From Plazaster borealis (lineage: Eukaryota > Echinodermata > Asteroidea > Forcipulatida > Labidiasteridae): a DNA stretch of 64,000 bases. The position numbers and the translations under genes are program-made. The notes under the pieces are model-generated. The model had not been told where the DNA came from. It ran no database searches and saw nothing but the letters and a program-made list of their open reading frames with translations. Location of the stretch: contig JAJGQC010000735.1 of assembly GCA_021014325.1 (NCBI GenBank), positions 25,828 through 89,827 on the forward strand, given 5' to 3'. Below, one piece after another: positions 15,001 to 29,800 of this stretch; positions within the stretch are counted from its first letter, which is position 1, and each line of letters opens with the position of its first letter.

Positions 15001-18000
15001 TCGTTTCCGGTCCGAAGATGGCGCAGAGTGACCACAAAAGCCCGATTTTCGGATGCAGGGATATGTCAGGCACAGGCAGGTACAAACTGGGTCGCTCTAG
15101 CACGCTTGGCTCGGGAGCTATGGTCAAAGACAGCGCAGAGTTTATGTCAAATCTTTTTCGGCAGAAATTTTCTTGCGTGTGTTAGTATAGGCAGCCCCAG
15201 TTAGTTATTTGGTGGCGCGAGTAGCCCTACTCCCTGGCCGCTCGCCTCGCCTACAAAGCCGTCACAGACACACAACCAAAACCAGTCGAGAGCCCTTGAG
15301 ATGGGCTTTCCAACGGTATAAAACTTGTGCAAATCCAACAATATTCTGAGGGTGATCTGACCGTCCTTAACTTGTGTTTGTCTCTTTGACAGCTCTGTGT
15401 ACAAAAATCCCGTTGAACATGCTCTTGAGCAGCATTCGGAGCATCACCACTTGCTGGTCGTTTCCGGTCCGAAGATGGCGCAGAGTGACCACAAAAGCCC
15501 GATTTTCGGATGCAGGGATATGTCAGGCACAGGCAGGTACAAACTGGGTCGCTCTAGCACGCTTGGCTCGGGAGCTATGGTCAAAGACAGCGCAGAGTTT
15601 ATGTCAAATTTTTTTCGGCAGAAATTTTCTTGCGTGTGTTAGTATAGGCAGCCCCAGTTAGTTATTTGGTGGCGCGAGTAGCCCTACTCCCTGGCCGCTC
15701 GCCTCGCCTACAAAGCCGTCACAGACACACAACCAAAACCAGTCGAGAGCCCTTGAGATGGGCTTTCCAACGGTATAAAACTTGTGCAAATCCAACAATA
15801 TTCTGAGGGTGATCTGACCGTCCTTAACTTGTGTTTGTCTCTTTGACAGCTCTGTGTACAAAAATCCCGTTGAACATGCTCTTGAGCAGCATTCGGAGCA
15901 TCACCACTTGCTGGTCGTTTCCGGTCCGAAGATGGCGCAGAGTGACCACAAAAGCCCGATTTTCGGATGCAGGGATATGTCAGGCACAGGCAGGTACAAA
16001 CTGGGTCGCTCTAGCACGCTTGGCTCGGGAGCTATGGTCAAAGACAGCGCAGAGTTTATGTCAAATCTATTTTCGGCAGAAATTTTCTTGCGTGTGTTAG
16101 TATAGGCAGCCCCAGTTAGTTATTTGGTGGCGCGAGTAGCCCTACTCCCTGGCCGCTCGCCTCGCCTACAAAGCCGTCACAGACACACAACCAAAACCAG
16201 TCGAGAGCCCTTGAGATGGGCTTTCCAACGGTATAAAACTTGTGCAAATCCAACAATATTCTGAGGGTGATCTGACCGTCCTTAACTTGTGTTTGTCTCT
16301 TTGACAGCTCTGTGTACAAAAATCCCGTTGAACATGCTCTTGAGCAGCATTCGGAGCATCACCACTTGCTGGTCGTTTCCGGTCCGAAGATGGCGCAGAG
16401 TGACCACAAAAGCCCGATTTTCGGATGCAGGGATATGTCAGGCACAGGCAGGTACAAACTGGGTCGCTCTAGCACGCTTGGCTCGGGAGCTATGGTCAAA
16501 GACAGCGCAGAGTTTATGTCAAATCTTTTTCGGCAGAAATTTTCTTGCGTGTGTTAGTATAGGCAGCCCCAGTTAGTTATTTGGTGGCGCGAGTAGCCCT
16601 ACTCCCTGGCCGCTCGCCTCGCCTACAAAGCCGTCACAGACACACAACCAAAACCAGTCGAGAGCCCTTGAGATGGGCTTTCCAACGGTATAAAACTTGT
16701 GCAAATCCAACAATATTCTGAGGGTGATCTGACCGTCCTTAACTTGTGTTTGTCTCTTTGACAGCTCTGTGTACAAAAATCCCGTTGAACATGCTCTTGA
16801 GCAGCATTCGAGCATCACCACTTGCTGGTCGTTTCCGGTCCGAAGATGGCGCAGAGTGACCACAAAAGCCCGATTTTCGGATGCAGGGATATGTCAGGCA
16901 CAGGCAGGTACAAACTGGGTCGCTCTAGCACGCTTGGCTCGGGAGCTATGGTCAAAGACAGCGCAGAGTTTATGTCAAATCTTTTTCGGCAGAAATTTTC
17001 TTGCGTGTGTTAGTATAGGCAGCCCCAGTTAGTTATTTGGTGGCGCGAGTAGCCCTACTCCCTGGCCGCTCGCCTCGCCTACAAAGCCGTCACAGACACA
17101 CAACCAAAACCAGTCGAGAGCCCTTGAGATGGGCTTTCCAACGGTATAAAACTTGTGCAAATCCAACAATATTCTGAGGGTGATCTGACCGTCCTTAACT
17201 TGTGTTTGTCTCTTTGACAGCTCTGTGTACAAAAATCCCGTTGAACATGCTCTTGAGCAGCATTCGGAGCATCACCACTTGCTGGTCGTTTCCGGTCCGA
17301 AGATGGCGCAGAGTGACCACAAAAGCCCGATTTTCGGATGCAGGGATATGTCAGGCACAGGCAGGTACAAACTGGGTCGCTCTAGCACGCTTGGCTCGGG
17401 AGCTATGGTCAAAGACAGCGCAGAGTTTATGTCAAATCTTTTTCGGCAGAAATTTTCTTGCGTGTGTTAGTATAGGCAGCCCCAGTTAGTTATTTGGTGG
17501 CGCGAGTAGCCCTACTCCCTGGCCGCTCGCCTCGCCTACAAAGCCGTCACAGACACACAACCAAAACCAGTCGAGAGCCCTTGAGATGGGCTTTCCAACG
17601 GTATAAAACTTGTGCAAATCCAACAATATTCTGAGGGTGATCTGACCGTCCTTAACTTGTGTTTGTCTCTTTGACAGCTCTGTGTACAAAAATCCCGTTG
17701 AACATGCTCTTGAGCAGCATTCGGAGCATCACCACTTGCTGGTCGTTTCCGGTCCGAAGATGGCGCAGAGTGACCACAAAAGCCCGATTTTCGGATGCAG
17801 GGATATGTCAGGCACAGGCAGGTACAAACTGGGTCGCTCTAGCACGCTTGGCTCGGGAGCTATGGTCAAAGACAGCGCAGAGTTTATGTCAAATCATTTT
17901 TCGGCAGAAATTTTCTTGCGTGTGTTAGTATAGGCAGCCCCAGTTAGTTATTTGGTGGCGCGAGTAGCCCTACTCCCTGGCCGCTCGCCTCGCCTACAAA

Positions 18001-20402
18001 GCCGTCACAGACACACAACCAAAACCAGTCGAGAGCCCTTGAGATGGGCTTTCCAACGGTATAAAACTTGTGCAAATCCAACAATATTCTGAGGGTGATC
18101 TGACCGTCCTTAACTTGTGTTTGTCTCTTTGACAGCTCTGTGTACAAAAATCCCGTTGAACATGCTCTTGAGCAGCATTCAGAGCATCACCACTTGCTGG
18201 TCGTTTCCGGTCCGAAGATGGCGCAGAGTGACCACAAAAGCCCGATTTTCGGATGCAGGGATATGTCAGGCACAGGCAGGTACAAACTGGGTCGCTCTAG
18301 CACGCTTGGCTCGGGAGCTATGGTCAAAGACAGCGCAGAGTTTATGTCAAATCTGTTTTCGGCAGAAATTTTCTTGCGTGTGTTAGTATAGGCAGCCCCA
18401 GTTAGTTATTTGGTGGCGCGAGTAGCCCTACTCCCTGGCCGCTCGCCTCGCCTACAAAGCCGTCACAGACACACAACCAAAACCAGTCGAGAGCCCTTGA
18501 GATGGGCTTTCCAACGGTATAAAACTTGTGCAAATCCAACAATATTCTGAGGGTGATCTGACCGTCCTTAACTTGTGTTTGTCTCTTTGACAGCTCTGTG
18601 TACAAAAATCCCGTTGAACATGCTCTTGAGCAGCATTCGGAGCATCACCACTTGCTGGTCGTTTCCGGTCCGAAGATGGCGCAGAGTGACCACAAAAGCC
18701 CGATTTTCGGATGCAGGGATATGTCAGGCACAGGCAGGTACAAACTGGGTCGCTCTAGCACGCTTGGCTCGGGAGCTATGGTCAAAGACAGCGCAGAGTT
18801 TATGTCAAATCTTTTTCGGCAGAAATTTTCTTGCGTGTGTTAGTATAGGCAGCCCCAGTTAGTTATTTGGTGGCGCGAGTAGCCCTACTCCTGGCCGCTC
18901 GCCTCGCCTACAAAGCCGTCACAGACACACAACCAAAACCAGTCGAGAGCCCTTGAGATGGGCTTTCCAACGGTATAAAACTTGTGCAAATCCAACAATA
19001 TTCTGAGGGTGATCTGACCGTCCTTAACTTGTGTTTGTCTCTTTGACAGCTCTGTGTACAAAAATCCCGTTGAACATGCTCTTGAGCAGCATTCGGAGCA
19101 TCACCACTTGCTGGTCGTTTCCGGTCCGAAGATGGCGCAGAGTGACCACAAAAGCCCGATTTTCGGATGCAGGGATATGTCAGGCACAGGCAGGTACAAA
19201 CTGGGTCGCTCTAGCACGCTTGGCTCGGGAGCTATGGTCAAAGACAGCGCAGAGTTTATGTCAAATCTTTTTCGGCAGAAATTTTCTTGCGTGTGTTAGT
19301 ATAGGCAGCCCCAGTTAGTTATTTGGTGGCGCGAGTAGCCCTACTCCCTGGCCGCTCGCCTCGCCTACAAAGCCGTCACAGACACACAACCAAAACCAGT
19401 CGAGAGCCCTTGAGATGGGCTTTCCAACGGTATAAAACTTGTGCAAATCCAACAATATTCTGAGGGTGATCTGACCGTCCTTAACTTGTGTTTGTCTCTT
19501 TGACAGCTCTGTGTACAAAAATCCCGTTGAACATGCTCTTGAGCAGCATTCGAGCATCACCACTTGCTGGTCGTTTCCGGTCCGAAGATGGCGCAGAGTG
19601 ACCACAAAAGCCCGATTTTCGGATGCAGGGATATGTCAGGCACAGGCAGGTACAAACTGGGTCGCTCTAGCACGCTTGGCTCGGGAGCTATGGTCAAAGA
19701 CAGCGCAGAGTTTATGTCAAATCTTATTTCGGCAGAAATTTTCTTGCGTGTGTTAGTATAGGCAGCCCCAGTTAGTTATTTGGTGGCGCGAGTAGCCCTA
19801 CTCCCTGGCCGCTCGCCTCGCCTACAAAGCCGTCACAGACACACAACCAAAACCAGTCGAGAGCCCTTGAGATGGGCTTTCCAACGGTATAAAACTTGTG
19901 CAAATCCAACAATATTCTGAGGGTGATCTGACCGTCCTTAACTTGTGTTTGTCTCTTTGACAGCTCTGTGTACAAAAATCCCGTTGAACATGCTCTTGAG
20001 CAGCATTCGGAGCATCACCACTTGCTGGTCGTTTCCGGTCCGAAGATGGCGCAGAGTGACCACAAAAGCCCGATTTTCGGATGCAGGGATATGTCAGGCA
20101 CAGGCAGGTACAAACTGGGTCGCTCTAGCACGCTTGGCTCGGGAGCTATGGTCAAAGACAGCGCAGAGTTTATGTCAAATCTTTTTTCGGCAGAAATTTT
20201 CTTGCGTGTGTTAGTATAGGCAGCCCCAGTTAGTTATTTGGTGGCGCGAGTAGCCCTACTCCCTGGCCGCTCGCCTCGCCTACAAAGCCGTCACAGACAC
20301 ACAACCAAAACCAGTCGAGAGCCCTTGAGATGGGCTTTCCAACGGTATAAAACTTGTGCAAATCCAACAATATTCTGAGGGTGATCTGACCGTCCTTAAC
20401 TT

Positions 20403-20860
20403 GTGTTTGTCTCTTTGACAGCTCTGTGTACAAAAATCCCGTTGAACATGCTCTTGAGCAGCATTCGGAGCATCACCACTTGCTGGTCGTTTCCGGTCCG
20501 AAGATGGCGCAGAGTGACCACAAAAGCCCGATTTTCGGATGCAGGGATATGTCAGGCACAGGCAGGTACAAACTGGGTCGCTCTAGCACGCTTGGCTCGG
20601 GAGCTATGGTCAAAGACAGCGCAGAGTTTATGTCAAATCATTTTTGGGCAGAAATTTTTTTTCGGGTTTTAGTATATGCAGCCCCAGGTAGTTATTTTGT
20701 GGCGCGAGTAGCCCTACTTCCTGGCCGCTCGCCTCGCCTACAAAGCCGTCACAGACACACAACCAAAACCAGTCGAGAGCCCTTGAGATGGGCTTTCCAA
20801 CGGTATAAAACTTGTGCAAATCCAACAATATTCTGAGGGTGATCTGACCGTCCTTAACTT
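20403..20860 (+). repeat. Monomer with a clustered divergence patch
   Basis: This copy is canonical except between about 20638 and 20720. There it differs at many positions in a row: the T-run slot, cggcag to gggcag, the following aaattttcttgcg to a longer T-run with cggg, gtatagg to gtatatg, and gttagttatttgg to ggtagttattttg. Both flanks are perfect. Such a patch inside a homogenised array suggests a conversion tract from a diverged copy, or a local sequencing or assembly problem. Confidence 0.85.
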
Positions 20861-23800
20861 GTGTTTGTCTCTTTGACAGCTCTGTGTACAAAAATCCCGT
20901 TGAACATGCTCTTGAGCAGCATTCGGAGCATCACCACTTGCTGGTCGTTTCCGGTCCGAAGATGGCGCAGAGTGACCACAAAAGCCCGATTTTCGGATGC
21001 AGGGATATGTCAGGCACAGGCAGGTACAAACTGGGTCGCTCTAGCACGCTTGGCTCGGGAGCTATGGTCAAAGACAGCGCAGAGTTTATGTCAAATCTTT
21101 TTCGGCAGAAATTTTCTTGCGTGTGTTAGTATAGGCAGCCCCAGTTAGTTATTTGGTGGCGCGAGTAGCCCTACTCCCTGGCCGCTCGCCTCGCCTACAA
21201 AGCCGTCACAGACACACAACCAAAACCAGTCGAGAGCCCTTGAGATGGGCTTTCCAACGGTATAAAACTTGTGCAAATCCAACAATATTCTGAGGGTGAT
21301 CTGACCGTCCTTAACTTGTGTTTGTCTCTTTGACAGCTCTGTGTACAAAAATCCCGTTGAACATGCTCTTGAGCAGCATTCGGAGCATCACCACTTGCTG
21401 GTCGTTTCCGGTCCGAAGATGGCGCAGAGTGACCACAAAAGCCCGATTTTCGGATGCAGGGATATGTCAGGCACAGGCAGGTACAAACTGGGTCGCTCTA
21501 GCACGCTTGGCTCGGGAGCTATGGTCAAAGACAGCGCAGAGTTTATGTCAAATCTTTTTCGGCAGAAATTTTCTTGCGTGTGTTAGTATAGGCAGCCCCA
21601 GTTAGTTATTTGGTGGCGCGAGTAGCCCTACTTCCTGGCCGCTCGCCTCGCCTACAAAGCCGTCACAGACACACAACCAAAACCAGTCGAGAGCCCTTGA
21701 GATGGGCTTTCCAACGGTATAAAACTTGTGCAAATCCAACAATATTCTGAGGGTGATCTGACCGTCCTTAACTTGTGTTTGTCTCTTTGACAGCTCTGTG
21801 TACAAAAATCCCGTTGAACATGCTCTTGAGCAGCATTCGGAGCATCACCACTTGCTGGTCGTTTCCGGTCCGAAGATGGCGCAGAGTGACCACAAAAGCC
21901 CGATTTTCGGATGCAGGGATATGTCAGGCACAGGCAGGTACAAACTGGGTCGCTCTAGCACGCTTGGCTCGGGAGCTATGGTCAAAGACAGCGCAGAGTT
22001 TATGTCAAATCGTTTTTCGGCAGAAATTTTCTTGCGTGTGTTAGTATAGGCAGCCCCAGTTAGTTATTTGGTGGCGCGAGTAGCCCTACTCCCTGGCCGC
22101 TCGCCTCGCCTACAAAGCCGTCACAGACACACAACCAAAACCAGTCGAGAGCCCTTGAGATGGGCTTTCCAACGGTATAAAACTTGTGCAAATCCAACAA
22201 TATTCTGAGGGTGATCTGACCGTCCTTAACTTGTGTTTGTCTCTTTGACAGCTCTGTGTACAAAAATCCCGTTGAACATGCTCTTGAGCAGCATTCGGAG
22301 CATCACCACTTGCTGGTCGTTTCCGGTCCGAAGATGGCGCAGAGTGACCACAAAAGCCCGATTTTCGGATGCAGGGATATGTCAGGCACAGGCAGGTACA
22401 AACTGGGTCGCTCTAGCACGCTTGGCTCGGGAGCTATGGTCAAAGACAGCGCAGAGTTTATGTCAAATCTTTTTCGGCAGAAATTTTCTTGCGTGTGTTA
22501 GTATAGGCAGCCCCAGTTAGTTATTTGGTGGCGCGAGTAGCCCTACTCCCTGGCCGCTCGCCTCGCCTACAAAGCCGTCACAGACACACAACCAAAACCA
22601 GTCGAGAGCCCTTGAGATGGGCTTTCCAACGGTATAAAACTTGTGCAAATCCAACAATATTCTGAGGGTGATCTGACCGTCCTTAACTTGTGTTTGTCTC
22701 TTTGACAGCTCTGTGTACAAAAATCCCGTTGAACATGCTCTTGAGCAGCATTCGGAGCATCACCACTTGCTGGTCGTTTCCGGTCCGAAGATGGCGCAGA
22801 GTGACCACAAAAGCCCGATTTTCGGATGCAGGGATATGTCAGGCACAGGCAGGTACAAACTGGGTCGCTCTAGCACGCTTGGCTCGGGAGCTATGGTCAA
22901 AGACAGCGCAGAGTTTATGTCAAATCTTTTTCGGCAGAAATTTTCTTGCGTGTGTTAGTATAGGCAGCCCCAGTTAGTTATTTGGTGGCGCGAGTAGCCC
23001 TACTCCCTGGCCGCTCGCCTCGCCTACAAAGCCGTCACAGACACACAACCAAAACCAGTCGAGAGCCCTTGAGATGGGCTTTCCAACGGTATAAAACTTG
23101 TGCAAATCCAACAATATTCTGAGGGTGATCTGACCGTCCTTAACTTGTGTTTGTCTCTTTGACAGCTCTGTGTACAAAAATCCCGTTGAACATGCTCTTG
23201 AGCAGCATTCGGAGCATCACCACTTGCTGGTCGTTTCCGGTCCGAAGATGGCGCAGAGTGACCACAAAAGCCCGATTTTCGGATGCAGGGATATGTCAGG
23301 CACAGGCAGGTACAAACTGGGTCGCTCTAGCACGCTTGGCTCGGGAGCTATGGTCAAAGACAGCGCAGAGTTTATGTCAAATCTTTTTCGGCAGAAATTT
23401 TCTTGCGTGTGTTAGTATAGGCAGCCCCAGTTAGTTATTTGGTGGCGCGAGTAGCCCTACTCCCTGGCCGCTCGCCTCGCCTACAAAGCCGTCACAGACA
23501 CACAACCAAAACCAGTCGAGAGCCCTTGAGATGGGCTTTCCAACGGTATAAAACTTGTGCAAATCCAACAATATTCTGAGGGTGATCTGACCGTCCTTAA
23601 CTTGTGTTTGTCTCTTTGACAGCTCTGTGTACAAAAATCCCGTTGAACATGCTCTTGAGCAGCATTCGGAGCATCACCACTTGCTGGTCGTTTCCGGTCC
23701 GAAGATGGCGCAGAGTGACCACAAAAGCCCGATTTTCGGATGCAGGGATATGTCAGGCACAGGCAGGTACAAACTGGGTCGCTCTAGCACGCTTGGCTCG

Positions 23801-26800
23801 GGAGCTATGGTCAAAGACAGCGCAGAGTTTATGTCAAATTTTTTTCGGCAGAAATTTTCTTGCGTGTGTTAGTATAGGCAGCCCCAGTTAGTTATTTGGT
23901 GGCGCGAGTAGCCCTACTCCCTGGCCGCTCGCCTCGCCTACAAAGCCGTCACAGACACACAACCAAAACCAGTCGAGAGCCCTTGAGATGGGCTTTCCAA
24001 CGGTATAAAACTTGTGCAAATCCAACAATATTCTGAGGGTGATCTGACCGTCCTTAACTTGTGTTTGTCTCTTTGACAGCTCTGTGTACAAAAATCCCGT
24101 TGAACATGCTCTTGAGCAGCATTCGGAGCATCACCACTTGCTGGTCGTTTCCGGTCCGAAGATGGCGCAGAGTGACCACAAAAGCCCGATTTTCGGATGC
24201 AGGGATATGTCAGGCACAGGCAGGTACAAACTGGGTCGCTCTAGCACGCTTGGCTCGGGAGCTATGGTCAAAGACAGCGCAGAGTTTATGTCAAATCTTT
24301 TCTCGGCAGAAATTTTCTTGCGTGTGTTAGTATAGGCAGCCCCAGTTAGTTATTTGGTGGCGCGAGTAGCCCTACTCCCTGGCCGCTCGCCTCGCCTACA
24401 AAGCCGTCACAGACACACAACCAAAACCAGTCGAGAGCCCTTGAGATGGGCTTTCCAACGGTATAAAACTTGTGCAAATCCAACAATATTCTGAGGGTGA
24501 TCTGACCGTCCTTAACTTGTGTTTGTCTCTTTGACAGCTCTGTGTACAAAAATCCCGTTGAACATGCTCTTGAGCAGCATTCGAGCATCACCACTTGCTG
24601 GTCGTTTCCGGTCCGAAGATGGCGCAGAGTGACCACAAAAGCCCGATTTTCGGATGCAGGGATATGTCAGGCACAGGCAGGTACAAACTGGGTCGCTCTA
24701 GCACGCTTGGCTCGGGAGCTATGGTCAAAGACAGCGCAGAGTTTATGTCAAATCTTTTTCGGCAGAAATTTTCTTGCGTGTGTTAGTATAGGCAGCCCCA
24801 GTTAGTTATTTGGTGGCGCGAGTAGCCCTACTCCCTGGCCGCTCGCCTCGCCTACAAAGCCGTCACAGACACACAACCAAAACCAGTCGAGAGCCCTTGA
24901 GATGGGCTTTCCAACGGTATAAAACTTGTGCAAATCCAACAATATTCTGAGGGTGATCTGACCGTCCTTAACTTGTGTTTGTCTCTTTGACAGCTCTGTG
25001 TACAAAAATCCCGTTGAACATGCTCTTGAGCAGCATTCGGAGCATCACCACTTGCTGGTCGTTTCCGGTCCGAAGATGGCGCAGAGTGACCACAAAAGCC
25101 CGATTTTCGGATGCAGGGATATGTCAGGCACAGGCAGGTACAAACTGGGTCGCTCTAGCACGCTTGGCTCGGGAGCTATGGTCAAAGACAGCGCAGAGTT
25201 TATGTCAAATTTTTTTCGGCAGAAATTTTCTTGCGTGTGTTAGTATAGGCAGCCCCAGTTAGTTATTTGGTGGCGCGAGTAGCCCTACTCCCTGGCCGCT
25301 CGCCTCGCCTACAAAGCCGTCACAGACACACAACCAAAACCAGTCGAGAGCCCTTGAGATGGGCTTTCCAACGGTATAAAACTTGTGCAAATCCAACAAT
25401 ATTCTGAGGGTGATCTGACCGTCCTTAACTTGTGTTTGTCTCTTTGACAGCTCTGTGTACAAAAATCCCGTTGAACATGCTCTTGAGCAGCATTCCGAGC
25501 ATCACCACTTGCTGGTCGTTTCCGGTCCGAAGATGGCGCAGAGTGACCACAAAAGCCCGATTTTCGGATGCAGGGATATGTCAGGCACAGGCAGGTACAA
25601 ACTGGGTCGCTCTAGCACGCTTGGCTCGGGAGCTATGGTCAAAGACAGCGCAGAGTTTATGTCAAATCTTTTTCGGCAGAAATTTTCTTGCGTGTGTTAG
25701 TATAGGCAGCCCCAGTTAGTTATTTGGTGGCGCGAGTAGCCCTACTCCCTGGCCGCTCGCCTCGCCTACAAAGCCGTCACAGACACACAACCAAAACCAG
25801 TCGAGAGCCCTTGAGATGGGCTTTCCAACGGTATAAAACTTGTGCAAATCCAACAATATTCTGAGGGTGATCTGACCGTCCTTAACTTGTGTTTGTCTCT
25901 TTGACAGCTCTGTGTACAAAAATCCCGTTGAACATGCTCTTGAGCAGCATTCGGAGCATCACCACTTGCTGGTCGTTTCCGGTCCGAAGATGGCGCAGAG
26001 TGACCACAAAAGCCCGATTTTCGGATGCAGGGATATGTCAGGCACAGGCAGGTACAAACTGGGTCGCTCTAGCACGCTTGGCTCGGGAGCTATGGTCAAA
26101 GACAGCGCAGAGTTTATGTCAAATCTTTTATCGGCAGAAATTTTCTTGCGTGTGTTAGTATAGGCAGCCCCAGTTAGTTATTTGGTGGCGATAGTAGCCC
26201 TACTCCCTGGCCGCTCGCCTCGCCTACAAAGCCGTCACAGACACACAACCAAAACCAGTCGAGAGCCCTTGAGATGGGCTTTCCAACGGTATAAAACTTG
26301 TGCAAATCCAACAATATTCTGAGGGTGATCTGACCGTCCTTAACTTGTGTTTGTCTCTTTGACAGCTCTGTGTACAAAAATCCCGTTGAACATGCTCTTG
26401 AGCAGCATTCGGAGCATCACCACTTGCTGGTCGTTTCCGGTCCGAAGATGGCGCAGAGTGACCACAAAAGCCCGATTTTCGGATGCAGGGATATGTCAGG
26501 CACAGGCAGGTACAAACTGGGTCGCTCTAGCACGCTTGGCTCGGGAGCTATGGTCAAAGACAGCGCAGAGTTTATGTCAAATCTTTTTCGGCAGAAATTT
26601 TCTTGCGTGTGTTAGTATAGGCAGCCCCAGTTAGTTATTTGGTGGCGCGAGTAGCCCTACTCCCTGGCCGCTCGCCTCGCCTACAAAGCCGTCACAGACA
26701 CACAACCAAAACCAGTCGAGAGCCCTTGAGATGGGCTTTCCAACGGTATAAAACTTGTGCAAATCCAACAATATTCTGAGGGTGATCTGACCGTCCTTAA

Positions 26801-29800
26801 CTTGTGTTTGTCTCTTTGACAGCTCTGTGTACAAAAATCCCGTTGAACATGCTCTTGAGCAGCATTCGGAGCATCACCACTTGCTGGTCGTTTCCGGTCC
26901 GAAGATGGCGCAGAGTGACCACAAAAGCCCGATTTTCGGATGCAGGGATATGTCAGGCACAGGCAGGTACAAACTGGGTCGCTCTAGCACGCTTGGCTCG
27001 GGAGCTATGGTCAAAGACAGCGCAGAGTTTATGTCAAATCTTTTTCGGCAGAAATTTTCTTGCGTGTGTTAGTATAGGCAGCCCCAGTTAGTTATTTGGT
27101 GGCGCGAGTAGCCCTACTCCTGGCCGCTCGCCTCGCCTACAAAGCCGTCACAGACACACAACCAAAACCAGTCGAGAGCCCTTGAGATGGGCTTTCCAAC
27201 GGTATAAAACTTGTGCAAATCCAACAATATTCTGAGGGTGATCTGACCGTCCTTAACTTGTGTTTGTCTCTTTGACAGCTCTGTGTACAAAAATCCCGTT
27301 GAACATGCTCTTGAGCAGCATTCGGAGCATCACCACTTGCTGGTCGTTTCCGGTCCGAAGATGGCGCAGAGTGACCACAAAAGCCCGATTTTCGGATGCA
27401 GGGATATGTCAGGCACAGGCAGGTACAAACTGGGTCGCTCTAGCACGCTTGGCTCGGGAGCTATGGTCAAAGACAGCGCAGAGTTTATGTCAAATCTTTT
27501 TCGGCAGAAATTTTCTTGCGTGTGTTAGTATAGGCAGCCCCAGTTAGTTATTTGGTGGCGCGAGTAGCCCTACTCCTGGCCGCTCGCCTCGCCTACAAAG
27601 CCGTCACAGACACACAACCAAAACCAGTCGAGAGCCCTTGAGATGGGCTTTCCAACGGTATAAAACTTGTGCAAATCCAACAATATTCTGAGGGTGATCT
27701 GACCGTCCTTAACTTGTGTTTGTCTCTTTGACAGCTCTGTGTACAAAAATCCCGTTGAACATGCTCTTGAGCAGCATTCGGAGCATCACCACTTGCTGGT
27801 CGTTTCCGGTCCGAAGATGGCGCAGAGTGACCACAAAAGCCCGATTTTCGGATGCAGGGATATGTCAGGCACAGGCAGGTACAAACTGGGTCGCTCTAGC
27901 ACGCTTGGCTCGGGAGCTATGGTCAAAGACAGCGCAGAGTTTATGTCAAATCTTTTTCGGCAGAAATTTTCTTGCGTGTGTTAGTATAGGCAGCCCCAGT
28001 TAGTTATTTGGTGGCGCGAGTAGCCCTACTCCTGGCCGCTCGCCTCGCCTACAAAGCCGTCACAGACACACAACCAAAACCAGTCGAGAGCCCTTGAGAT
28101 GGGCTTTCCAACGGTATAAAACTTGTGCAAATCCAACAATATTCTGAGGGTGATCTGACCGTCCTTAACTTGTGTTTGTCTCTTTGACAGCTCTGTGTAC
28201 AAAAATCCCGTTGAACATGCTCTTGAGCAGCATTCCGAGCATCACCACTTGCTGGTCGTTTCCGGTCCGAAGATGGCGCAGAGTGACCACAAAAGCCCGA
28301 TTTTCGGATGCAGGGATATGTCAGGCACAGGCAGGTACAAACTGGGTCGCTCTAGCACGCTTGGCTCGGGAGCTATGGTCAAAGACAGCGCAGAGTTTAT
28401 GTCAAATCTTTTTCGGCAGAAATTTTCTTGCGTGTGTTAGTATAGGCAGCCCCAGTTAGTTATTTGGTGGCGCGAGTAGCCCTACTCCCTGGCCGCTCGC
28501 CTCGCCTACAAAGCCGTCACAGACACACAACCAAAACCAGTCGAGAGCCCTTGAGATGGGCTTTCCAACGGTATAAAACTTGTGCAAATCCAACAATATT
28601 CTGAGGGTGATCTGACCGTCCTTAACTTGTGTTTGTCTCTTTGACAGCTCTGTGTACAAAAATCCCGTTGAACATGCTCTTGAGCAGCATTCGGAGCATC
28701 ACCACTTGCTGGTCGTTTCCGGTCCGAAGATGGCGCAGAGTGACCACAAAAGCCCGATTTTCGGATGCAGGGATATGTCAGGCACAGGCAGGTACAAACT
28801 GGGTCGCTCTAGCACGCTTGGCTCGGGAGCTATGGTCAAAGACAGCGCAGAGTTTATGTCAAATCCTTTTTCGGCAGAAATTTTCTTGCGTGTGTTAGTA
28901 TAGGCAGCCCCAGTTAGTTATTTGGTGGCGCGAGTAGCCCTACTCCCTGGCCGCTCGCCTCGCCTACAAAGCCGTCACAGACACACAACCAAAACCAGTC
29001 GAGAGCCCTTGAGATGGGCTTTCCAACGGTATAAAACTTGTGCAAATCCAACAATATTCTGAGGGTGATCTGACCGTCCTTAACTTGTGTTTGTCTCTTT
29101 GACAGCTCTGTGTACAAAAATCCCGTTGAACATGCTCTTGAGCAGCATTCGGAGCATCACCACTTGCTGGTCGTTTCCGGTCCGAAGATGGCGCAGAGTG
29201 ACCACAAAAGCCCGATTTTCGGATGCAGGGATATGTCAGGCACAGGCAGGTACAAACTGGGTCGCTCTAGCACGCTTGGCTCGGGAGCTATGGTCAAAGA
29301 CAGCGCAGAGTTTATGTCAAATCCTTTTTCGGCAGAAATTTTCTTGCGTGTGTTAGTATAGGCAGCCCCAGTTAGTTATTTGGTGGCGCGAGTAGCCCTA
29401 CTCCCTGGCCGCTCGCCTCGCCTACAAAGCCGTCACAGACACACAACCAAAACCAGTCGAGAGCCCTTGAGATGGGCTTTCCAACGGTATAAAACTTGTG
29501 CAAATCCAACAATATTCTGAGGGTGATCTGACCGTCCTTAACTTGTGTTTGTCTCTTTGACAGCTCTGTGTACAAAAATCCCGTTGAACATGCTCTTGAG
29601 CAGCATTCGGAGCATCACCACTTGCTGGTCGTTTCCGGTCCGAAGATGGCGCAGAGTGACCACAAAAGCCCGATTTTCGGATGCAGGGATATGTCAGGCA
29701 CAGGCAGGTACAAACTGGGTCGCTCTAGCACGCTTGGCTCGGGAGCTATGGTCAAAGACAGCGCAGAGTTTATGTCAAATCTTTTTCGGCAGAAATTTTC

